From Bacteroidales bacterium UBA5072 (GTDB taxonomy: Bacteria; Bacteroidota; Bacteroidia; Bacteroidales; UBA10428), in contig DIAS01000075.1 of assembly GCA_002415855.1 (NCBI GenBank), forward strand, positions 10,375 to 15,448: a DNA stretch of 5,074 nucleotides, read 5' to 3'. The position numbers were made by a program, and so were the translations under genes. This document shows positions 1 through 5,074 of this stretch, in pieces. Within the stretch, counting starts at the first letter, position 1; every line of letters starts with the position of its first letter. Below the pieces are notes generated by a model that made no database searches, had not been told where the DNA came from, and was given only the letters and a program-made list of their open reading frames with translations.

Positions 1-516
1 AATATCTTTCATGGTCATTCCGTTCATCCTGAGCATCAGCTCAATACCCTGATGTTCCTGAATGCGCCACCAGTCGTTCTTGACCTGGTTCATACTCTTG
101 GAAATCCCTACTTTTTTCCCTTTTAATTCGCTCATCCGATAAATGTCATCCCGAGCGCGAACCATCATACAGCCGCCTTCTTTTGGAGCATGGGTTACTC
201 CTAAAAGCTTTGTCCTGCGTATATCTGCATGAACATGAATTGGCGGAAACAAACCTCCGAAGCGAATGAGATTGTCCATGTTATGAATGTAGTGTGGATA
301 CCAGTCGGTCTCGCGCGTGCAACGGAAATAGTCATAGTGTACGCCAAGTTTTTTGAACTCCTCCCTTGTCCAACCAAGTTCCTGATCCACATTGCTTGCT
401 GAAATAAGCGGGCAATTGGTGTAGTACACTTCTTTCCAGTTTAATGGGGTCACATTTAGTTTTGTGTTTTCAAAAGTTGTCACTTTGATTTTTTTCTCAT
501 CATTTGCCATAGTCAT
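1..516 (-). CDS. DszB-like sulfinate desulfinase family protein (3' end beyond window)
   Basis: This gene reads leftward and is cut by the window edge, giving 172 codons from ATG 514-516; a second in-frame ATG lies at 508-510 and TGA sits directly upstream of the first. Numbering from the second ATG, visible blocks are YYTNCP (29-34), PHYIH (72-76), IRFGGLFPP (82-90), RTKLLGVT (99-106), VRARDDI (117-123) and LKGKKVGIS (129-137). They match, in order, the blocks I recall of DszB, 2'-hydroxybiphenyl-2-sulfinate desulfinase. The DszB active-site residues Cys27, His60 and Arg70 correspond to Cys33, His73 and Arg83; the His-to-Arg spacing of 10 is identical, and Cys-to-His is 7 longer. DszB releases sulfite from an aromatic sulfinate and has a periplasmic-binding-protein fold, so automated annotation may say 'ABC transporter substrate-binding protein'. 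No signal peptide or lipobox is visible, which favours a cytoplasmic enzyme. The substrate is unknown. Family placement is likely; the exact reaction is inference. Confidence 0.75.
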   Translation of the reverse strand, partial: MTMANDEKKIKVTTFENTKLNVTPLNWKEVYYTNCPLISASNVDQELGWTREEFKKLGVHYDYFRCTRETDWYPHYIHNMDNLIRFGGLFPPIHVHADIRRTKLLGVTHAPKEGGCMMVRARDDIYRMSELKGKKVGISKSMNQVKNDWWRIQEHQGIELMLRMNGMTMKDI

Positions 517-528
517 TCATTTTTAATG

Positions 529-542
529 TTCAAAATTCAAAA
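529..542. repeat. Tandem 7-bp direct repeat in the desulfinase-like leader
   Basis: TTCAAAA occurs twice head to tail at 529-535 and 536-542. On the minus strand it reads TTTTGAA twice, about 13 bp upstream of the desulfinase-like start codon and downstream of its proposed -7 element. It would therefore lie in the 5' leader. It may be a binding site or simply AT-rich leader sequence; nothing visible decides this. Confidence 0.4.
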
Positions 543-580
543 TAGTATTAAGTAATTTATATTCAACCTTTAAGACAGAT

Positions 581-612
581 CAAAGTTATGTCCGCCTGAT
601 GCGCCGGTCAAT
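581..612 (-). promoter_or_regulatory. Candidate Bacteroidota-type promoter for the desulfinase-like gene
   Basis: On the minus strand 588-581 reads TAACTTTG, an exact match to the Bacteroidota -7 consensus TAnnTTTG. With a 20-bp spacer, 612-609 reads ATTG, a three-of-four match to the -33 TTTG element. Transcription would start near 574, leaving a leader of roughly 58 nt before the ATG at 516. Position and orientation suit the leftward gene. The consensus is established for the phylum; its use here is inferred. Confidence 0.5.
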
Positions 613-619
613 AGCTATT
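610..619. promoter_or_regulatory. Perfect 10-bp palindrome, candidate operator
   Basis: AATAGCTATT is its own reverse complement and lies between the two opposed -7 elements (581-588 and 634-641), almost midway. It touches the weak -33 half-site of the leftward promoter. LuxR/GerE-type regulators commonly bind short inverted repeats as dimers, so this is a plausible site for the adjacent regulator. A 10-bp AT-rich palindrome can also arise by chance. Confidence 0.35.
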
Positions 620-633
620 AATCAGTATTTTTT

Positions 634-641
634 TATATTTG
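634..641 (+). promoter_or_regulatory. Candidate -7 promoter element of the PAS-LuxR regulator
   Basis: TATATTTG is an exact match to the Bacteroidota -7 consensus TAnnTTTG. It lies 41 bp before the regulator ATG at 683, so transcription would begin near 648 with a leader of about 35 nt. I see no convincing -33 TTTG about 20 bp upstream, which could mean a weak or activator-dependent promoter. Confidence 0.5.
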
Positions 642-682
642 TAGAATGTTTCCGATTATAACCGGCTTTAAATCAGATAACA

Positions 683-1438
683 ATGACTGATAGTCATAAT
701 TATAGCTTGTTTCTCAAATTCTTAGATACTTTTTTGCCGGCAGGCTATAAAGGGATTAATCTCAATGATCCTGTCATGCAGCAGCTGGATATACTGATGG
801 AAGATAATGATCAGTTTTTCTATGTTGCTGACGCAATCCAGATGAAGGTCATCTTTACCAGTAATCGCAGCATACAAATGATAGGTATTAAGCCGGAGGA
901 TGTAAGCCCTTACCATTTTATGGAAAGTGCACATCCTGATGATATTCAAAGGCTTCACCTGGGAAGATCTAAAATCGTTAAACTGGCACAGAATCTCTTT
1001 ATCGCAGAGGAGGGCTATTTGTTAATGTCAACTAACTTTAGGTTCCGAAATCCTTCCGGAGGATATTCTAATATCCTTGTTCAGGGATATTTATTTTTTA
1101 CCCCGGTGCCTTACAAGACAGTCTTTTTCTTTAAACTCCATACCAACATAGACTGGTATAAAAAGATAAATAAATGTATTCATTATTACATTGGAAACAA
1201 TCTGTCTTATTTCAGATATCCTGATGAAGAACTCATGCAGACAGGCAAGCTTTTCACTCTTCGTGAATTTGAGATCATCAGGCTGATAGAAGCAGGACTT
1301 AGCAGTGAACAGATTGCTGAAAAATTATTTCTGAGCCCTCATACAATTAATACTCATCGTGCCAATATTCTGGAGAAGAGCGGCAAAGCCCATATTTCTG
1401 ATCTGATCTATGACCTTAAGGAGAGCGGATTGCTTTAG
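683..1438 (+). CDS. PAS-like sensor / LuxR-family HTH transcriptional regulator
   Basis: A 251-residue one-component regulator without signal peptide or membrane segment, so cytoplasmic. Residues about 40-155 look like a PAS-type sensor: FFYVAD at 45-50, a short helix with IGIKPEDV (67-74), the typical HPDDI turn (84-88), and later strands around FRFRNPSGGYS and GYLFF. Residues 190-251 are a LuxR/GerE helix-turn-helix: LFTLREFEII (190-199), GLSSEQIAEKL, then the recognition helix LSPHTINTHRANI (217-229), with conserved Thr221, His225 and Arg226. There is no response-regulator receiver domain, so the input is probably a ligand or protein contact sensed by the PAS-like part rather than phosphorylation; the ligand is unknown. 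It is transcribed divergently from the desulfinase-like gene across 166 bp, a common arrangement for a regulator and its target. The HTH is certain, the PAS call likely, the target inferred. The ATG at 683 has no Shine-Dalgarno sequence, as is frequent in Bacteroidota. Confidence 0.88.
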   Translation: MTDSHNYSLFLKFLDTFLPAGYKGINLNDPVMQQLDILMEDNDQFFYVADAIQMKVIFTSNRSIQMIGIKPEDVSPYHFMESAHPDDIQRLHLGRSKIVKLAQNLFIAEEGYLLMSTNFRFRNPSGGYSNILVQGYLFFTPVPYKTVFFFKLHTNIDWYKKINKCIHYYIGNNLSYFRYPDEELMQTGKLFTLREFEIIRLIEAGLSSEQIAEKLFLSPHTINTHRANILEKSGKAHISDLIYDLKESGLL

Positions 1439-1458
1439 AGAAAAGGATTCTCTCCTTT
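1437..1458. terminator. Overlapping hairpins between convergent genes, possible weak terminator
   Basis: Starting within the regulator stop codon, AGAGAA (1437-1442) pairs with TTCTCT (1448-1453) around a 5-nt loop. The overlapping AAAGGA (1442-1447) pairs with TCCTTT (1453-1458), also around 5 nt. The two stems exclude each other. There is no clean T-tract after either stem on the plus strand, so an intrinsic terminator is only a possibility. It lies between the convergent ends of the regulator and the exported-protein gene and could serve both strands. Confidence 0.3.
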
Positions 1459-1519
1459 GAAAAATTCAAGTCAGATCAACGAATTTCTACCCGTGACAAT
1501 ATGATGATTTATTATCTGT

Positions 1520-2044
1520 TTACTTCTTCTTTCTTGCCTCTTCATCCTTCAGAAAGCAGTCAAGCTGATCCTTCAGTGCCGACTTGTGCAACTTAAATTC
1601 ATACGATCTGACGCCTTCGTCTCCCTTCATGTCGATCTTCGCTTCTTTAACTTCAAACTTCGTCATGATATCAATATCCTTCTGATCAATAAGAAAAAGC
1701 ATAGCCATGACTGTGTCATTCTCGATATAGCGGGTGTCATAATGTTTTAACGTGTAGGCAGTGTCATTTGACATAGTCAGTACAAGGTCTTCCTTCAGCT
1801 TGTTCCCGGCAGGTTTTTCAGGAAACGGAATAGGACGCAATAAGAGAAAGTAATTTTCCCTGTCAGTGACAATGCAACCTTCCAGCGATTTTGTTTTTGT
1901 CCAATAAAAATTCACGGGTTGCATATAATACTGCATCGAACCGTCAGGTGTCATGCGGTGAAGTATTTCACATTGCGGAAACGATGCGATTGATACAGAT
2001 AACAGTACCAGTGATAAAGCGCCAATTCTTAATATTGCTTTCAT
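1520..2044 (-). CDS. Small exported protein of unknown function
   Basis: A 174-residue protein I do not recognise. The N-terminus is a clear Sec signal peptide: basic MKAILR, a hydrophobic stretch over residues 7-20, and a Ser-Ile-Ala site giving likely cleavage after Ala20. The Cys at 25 is preceded by FPQ, which is not a lipobox, so it is probably periplasmic or secreted rather than a lipoprotein. Mature Cys25, Cys57 and Cys163 could allow a disulfide. The middle alternates hydrophobic and polar residues (for example YFLLLRPIPF 65-74 and MAMLFLID 113-120), suggesting beta structure; the C-terminus is charged and ends in KKK. Its ATG overlaps the pgi stop as ATGA (4-bp overlap), so it is probably translationally coupled to pgi and is the last gene of the operon. 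A role in carbohydrate use would be guesswork. Confidence 0.8.
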   Translation of the reverse strand: MKAILRIGALSLVLLSVSIASFPQCEILHRMTPDGSMQYYMQPVNFYWTKTKSLEGCIVTDRENYFLLLRPIPFPEKPAGNKLKEDLVLTMSNDTAYTLKHYDTRYIENDTVMAMLFLIDQKDIDIMTKFEVKEAKIDMKGDEGVRSYEFKLHKSALKDQLDCFLKDEEARKKK

Positions 2045-3696
2045 ATTGTTTTGTTATTATGTCGGTTTTTCATCTTCCGGTATCGCCGGATAAGATTATT
2101 GGTTGATCCGTCATGGTTAAATTCAAGAAGCGTGCTGGGATTTTCAATCTCAGGTATTATGCGCTGCGCCAGCACTTTACCGAGCTCAACGCCCCACTGG
2201 TCGAATGCATCGATATTCCAGATGACGCTTTGGGTAAAGGTGCTGTGCTCGTAAAGGGCAACCAGTTTCCCGAGTGTATCCGGGGTCAGCCGGTCTGTCA
2301 GGATCATGTTTGATGGCCGGTTACCGTTAAAGACACGGTGAGGGACAAGCCACTCCGGCGTTCCTTCAGTCCTGACCTGCCTGGCCGTTTTACCAAAGGC
2401 CAGTGCTTCGGCCTGTGCAAAAACATTAGCCATAAGGATGTCATGATGCCGTCCGACCTGGATCAACGGATTCACGAAGGCAATGAAATCACAGGGGATC
2501 AAACGGGTACCCTGATGGATGAGCTGATAAAACGAATGCTGTCCGTTGGTCCCGGGCTCTCCCCAGTAGACGGGACCGGTATTACAGGTAACTTTTTCCC
2601 CGTCAGTGGTAACCTGCTTGCCATTGCTTTCCATAGTCAGCTGCTGCAGGTATGCCGGAAAGCGTTTCAGGTAATTTTCATAAGGCAGAACCGCAATGGT
2701 CTGTGCGCCGAAGAAATTATTGTACCATATTGCCAGAAGTCCCATCAAAACCGGCATATTGCGCTCAAACGGCGCATTCCGGAAATGTTCATCCATCTCA
2801 TGAAAGCCCTTTAGCATGCTCCGGAAATGCTCAGGACCGATGGCGAGCATTGTGGAAAGTCCGATCGCCGAGTCCATTGAGTATCGTCCCCCAACCCAAT
2901 CCCAGAAACCGAACATGTTGGCCGTATCAATACCGAATTCCGAAACTTTTTTGGCATTTGTCGAGACTGCGACAAAGTGTTTTGCTACTGCCCCGGCATC
3001 AACCCCCAAACCCTTCAGAAGCCACTCTTTTGCCGTTTGTGCGTTGGTCATCGTCTCTATTGTCGTAAACGTTTTTGAAGAGACGATGAACATTGTTTCA
3101 TCAGGGTTGAGATCGCGGGTCGCCTCCGCAAAATCAATCCCGTCGATATTGGAAACGAACCGGAACGTCAGGTTTCTGTCGCTGTAGTAGCGCAGTGCCT
3201 CATATGCCATTACCGGGCCGAGGTCGGAGCCGCCTATGCCGATGTTCACAATATTACGGATACGTTTGCCGGTATGCCCTTTCCACTGGCTGCTGCGCAC
3301 ACGGTTGGAAAAATCCGTCATTCTGTCCAGGACTTCGTGAACCAGTGGAATTACATTTTTCCCGTCAACCATGATCTTTGATCCTTTGGGAGCACGCAGG
3401 GCAACGTGTAGCACTGCCCGGTCCTCGGTGACATTGATCTTTTCACCGCTGAACATGGCTTCAATGCGGTTCTTCAGTTCTGCCTGGTTTGCCAGCTTAA
3501 TGAGCAGCTTCAGGGTCTGGTCCGTGATCCTGTTTTTTGAATAGTCAAGGAAGATCCCTATATCTTCCGTCGTCATCCGTTCCCCCCGCCCCGGGTCATC
3601 GGCAAACAGTTGCCGCAAATGTTTTCGGTCGATATTTTTTTTATGATCAAGGAGAGCTTTCCACGCCCTGCTTTCAGTTAACGATAGGTTTCCCAT
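2041..3696 (-). CDS. pgi: Glucose-6-phosphate isomerase
   Basis: Cytoplasmic enzyme interconverting glucose 6-phosphate and fructose 6-phosphate in glycolysis and gluconeogenesis. The 551 residues fit the long Pgi form (about 550) rather than the short form of about 450 residues. Visible hallmarks in order: NIGIGGSDLGP (151-161, SIS fold), SSKTFTTIET (206-215, phosphate binding), the first family signature DWVGGRYSMDSAIG (266-279), MESNGK (355-360), GTNGQHSFYQLIHQGT (382-397), and the second signature ending DQWGVELGK (499-507). Catalytic residues map to Glu356, His387 and Lys507, with Arg271 in the active site. The gene appears intact. It begins 34 bp after the amylase-family gene and overlaps the exported-protein gene by 4 bp, pointing to one transcript. 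The ATG at 3694-3696 is the only sensible start; the ATG 5 nt upstream is out of frame. No Shine-Dalgarno sequence is visible. Confidence 0.97.
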   Translation of the reverse strand: MGNLSLTESRAWKALLDHKKNIDRKHLRQLFADDPGRGERMTTEDIGIFLDYSKNRITDQTLKLLIKLANQAELKNRIEAMFSGEKINVTEDRAVLHVALRAPKGSKIMVDGKNVIPLVHEVLDRMTDFSNRVRSSQWKGHTGKRIRNIVNIGIGGSDLGPVMAYEALRYYSDRNLTFRFVSNIDGIDFAEATRDLNPDETMFIVSSKTFTTIETMTNAQTAKEWLLKGLGVDAGAVAKHFVAVSTNAKKVSEFGIDTANMFGFWDWVGGRYSMDSAIGLSTMLAIGPEHFRSMLKGFHEMDEHFRNAPFERNMPVLMGLLAIWYNNFFGAQTIAVLPYENYLKRFPAYLQQLTMESNGKQVTTDGEKVTCNTGPVYWGEPGTNGQHSFYQLIHQGTRLIPCDFIAFVNPLIQVGRHHDILMANVFAQAEALAFGKTARQVRTEGTPEWLVPHRVFNGNRPSNMILTDRLTPDTLGKLVALYEHSTFTQSVIWNIDAFDQWGVELGKVLAQRIIPEIENPSTLLEFNHDGSTNNLIRRYRKMKNRHNNKTI

Positions 3697-3711
3697 AACA
3701 TTAATGTAAAC

Positions 3712-3749
3712 GACTTTAGACTTTCAGACATTAGACTTTCAGACTTTCA
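3712..3749. repeat. Short tandem repeat with 15-bp duplication across the amylase-family stop codon
   Basis: The stretch consists of five GACTTT-type units of 7-8 bp. Within it TTAGACTTTCAGAC is repeated exactly at 3716-3729 and 3731-3744, a period of 15 bp. On the minus strand each copy encodes Leu-Lys-Val-stop, so the real stop TAA (3731-3733) is followed in frame by a second TAA (3716-3718). Replication slippage is the likely origin. It fills much of the gap between the amylase-family gene and pgi. Confidence 0.8.
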
Positions 3750-5074
3750 ACTTCAAACACATGATAACCCCATGCCGGCAGGCTCAAAAAGAGCCCCCTC
3801 GATATAAGTTCGTTGCCGTCGCGGTCATAAACTGCAGGGCTCATCAGGTCAGAGAACCTGATTGTTTTATCAGCCATATCGGCAAAAGAAAGATGAACGA
3901 AACACTGGCTGTCAATAGGTGAATAGTTGACAGCAACCAGTGCACGCCCGGAATATGCTCCTTCCCAGGCAAATGCCAGGAAAGAATCCCAGGTGCCATT
4001 CCACTCCCATGCCGGTACGCATTCGAGAAGCCGCCAACGGCCACCGCGGAAGAGGGGTTTCTTAATTACGGAGAGCAATACGTCATAAAATTTCCGGATC
4101 GCTTCATTCAGCGGTTCCTGCGGGGCACGGACGAGATGAGGTGATATACGTTTCAATCTCCCTTCAAATTGTCCCTGGTGAAAGAATCTTAACCCGGGCG
4201 ACAGGAATGTTATTACGGCAGCAGCTTCATGATTTTTCTGGTTGAATGTCGCTGCTGCACGCGGTTCGTCATGATTTTCAAGGAACCGGGCAAGCTTATC
4301 CTGGTAATCAGGTGAAGCATAAAAATGTTCACGTACAGCCTTTGCGTGGCCCTCACGCAGACGGTCATAAAGCCGTTTGTCATAAGCATAGTCAAACCCC
4401 TGCTGTTGCATGGTCCATTCCATGTCCCAGTAAACTTCAGCCATGAAGCAGAAGCCGGGAACTTTTTCACGGACGGCCTTTATTACCAATGGCCAGAATG
4501 GTTGTGCTCTTCGGCCCCATGTTTTTTCAAAAACCTCGGGAAGGATTAGCATTGCCATATCGCATCTGACGCCGTCGCACTGTTCTGAGACACGAAGAAG
4601 TTCTCCGGTCATTGCCTCTGCGGTTGCAGGATTGCTGTAGTCAAGCTGCAACGTATCTGGCCATCCGGCAAAGAAGGGATCACGTCCGTAGGCAAGGATC
4701 AGATCACCGTTCGTGCGTTTAACCCGGGTGTAGTTCTGAGGATATTCTGACAGGTCACTTTCCGTCCCGGACACAAAATATTCAGGATGCTTTTCAACCC
4801 ATGGATGGTCCGGCCCCATGTGATTCGGCACAAAGTCGAGCATGAGTTTCATGCCCCGTTCACGAAGCCTTTCGCGGAGGCGTCTGAGGGCACCGTCACC
4901 CCCAAGGTCAGGATGCACATAATAACCGGTGACGGCAAACCCTGAACCGGCTATATCCTCCTCCTTCAGATCAGGCAGGGTTTCCTCGAAATCGCGCCTG
5001 AACCCTGCGTTTTCCCGTGAGATTTTGCGCCCAAGTTCACCCGTGCACCACACGCTCAGGAACCAGATCCAGTC
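3731..5074 (-). CDS. GH13 alpha-amylase family glycoside hydrolase (5' end beyond window)
   Basis: The frame is open to the right edge (447 codons seen). The GTG at 5051-5053 is not a credible start because the preceding DWIWFL looks like barrel sequence of the same family. Numbered from the edge, all four GH13 regions are present: DFVPNH (80-85), GVRCD (168-172) with Arg170 and nucleophile Asp172, AEVYWD (212-217) with acid/base Glu213, and ENHDEP (266-271) with Asp269 as the third carboxylate. It should therefore be active on an alpha-glucosidic substrate by retaining hydrolysis or transglycosylation. Residues from about 365 to the end form a C-terminal beta domain closing with GYHVFEVESLKV. 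The Lys-His pair often following the nucleophile by 3-4 residues is Met-Leu here, so specificity is open. Cellular location cannot be judged without the N-terminus. It is the most upstream visible gene of the operon with pgi, consistent with intracellular alpha-glucan or oligosaccharide turnover. Confidence 0.92.
   Translation of the reverse strand, partial: DWIWFLSVWCTGELGRKISRENAGFRRDFEETLPDLKEEDIAGSGFAVTGYYVHPDLGGDGALRRLRERLRERGMKLMLDFVPNHMGPDHPWVEKHPEYFVSGTESDLSEYPQNYTRVKRTNGDLILAYGRDPFFAGWPDTLQLDYSNPATAEAMTGELLRVSEQCDGVRCDMAMLILPEVFEKTWGRRAQPFWPLVIKAVREKVPGFCFMAEVYWDMEWTMQQQGFDYAYDKRLYDRLREGHAKAVREHFYASPDYQDKLARFLENHDEPRAAATFNQKNHEAAAVITFLSPGLRFFHQGQFEGRLKRISPHLVRAPQEPLNEAIRKFYDVLLSVIKKPLFRGGRWRLLECVPAWEWNGTWDSFLAFAWEGAYSGRALVAVNYSPIDSQCFVHLSFADMADKTIRFSDLMSPAVYDRDGNELISRGLFLSLPAWGYHVFEVESLKV

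Noticed and set aside
201..392. 63-codon minus-strand open frame inside the desulfinase-like gene
   Set aside because: It is a shifted frame of the DszB-like coding sequence, whose own frame carries recognisable family motifs.
1462..1486. AAATTC/GAATTT inverted repeat with 13-nt loop between the convergent genes
   Set aside because: A six-pair AT-rich stem without a T-tract is too weak to call a terminator.
2338..2814. 158-codon plus-strand open frame opposite pgi (with others at 2652-3068 and 2816-3187)
   Set aside because: These lie antisense to a fully conserved pgi reading frame, have no promoter or family features, and are expected shadows of a GC-balanced gene.
3698..3707. Perfect palindrome ACATTAATGT immediately upstream of the pgi start
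   Set aside because: It is short and AT-rich in an intra-operon gap, with no promoter box next to it, so chance is the simpler explanation.
4213..4640. Several 65-85 codon open frames on both strands within the amylase-family gene
   Set aside because: The GH13 catalytic regions occupy the minus-strand frame across this span; the others show no protein-like motifs.
5051..5053. GTG as the start codon of the amylase-family gene
   Set aside because: The frame continues upstream to the window edge with family-like residues (DWIWFL), so the true start lies outside.

Overview
The window looks like a chromosomal segment from a member of the Bacteroidota. The clues are indirect. None of the four visible start codons has a recognisable Shine-Dalgarno sequence. 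Two exact TAnnTTTG (-7 type) promoter boxes lie in the only divergent intergenic region. The PAS-plus-LuxR regulator is of a style common in that phylum. No rRNA, tRNA, CRISPR array, transposase or integrase is visible.

Layout: positions 1-516 (minus strand, running off the left edge) hold the N-terminal 172 codons of a protein that resembles the DszB aromatic sulfinate desulfinase family. This family has a periplasmic-binding-protein-like fold but acts as an enzyme. The Cys, His and Arg that form the DszB active site can all be placed, and there is no signal peptide. A 166-bp AT-rich divergent intergenic region (517-682) follows, with one promoter candidate per strand and a perfect 10-bp palindrome between them. 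A 251-residue one-component regulator (683-1438, plus strand) comes next, with a PAS-like sensor region and a C-terminal LuxR/GerE helix-turn-helix. It is the natural candidate regulator of the divergent desulfinase-like gene.

The rest is a minus-strand, higher-GC operon read from right to left. It contains a GH13 alpha-amylase-family enzyme (3731 to beyond the right edge, N-terminus missing), glucose-6-phosphate isomerase pgi (2041-3696), and a small exported protein of unknown function (1520-2044). The last two overlap by 4 bp as ATGA. The amylase-like enzyme and Pgi fit together as alpha-glucan breakdown or remodelling feeding hexose-phosphate interconversion. The exported protein's job is unknown. 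The amylase gene ends inside a short tandem duplication that carries a second in-frame stop codon.

The most interesting part is the left end: a probable C-S bond cleaving desulfinase-like enzyme with its own divergent sensor-regulator. The window cuts it off before partner genes can be seen, so any 'system' claim rests on the upstream neighbour sequence.
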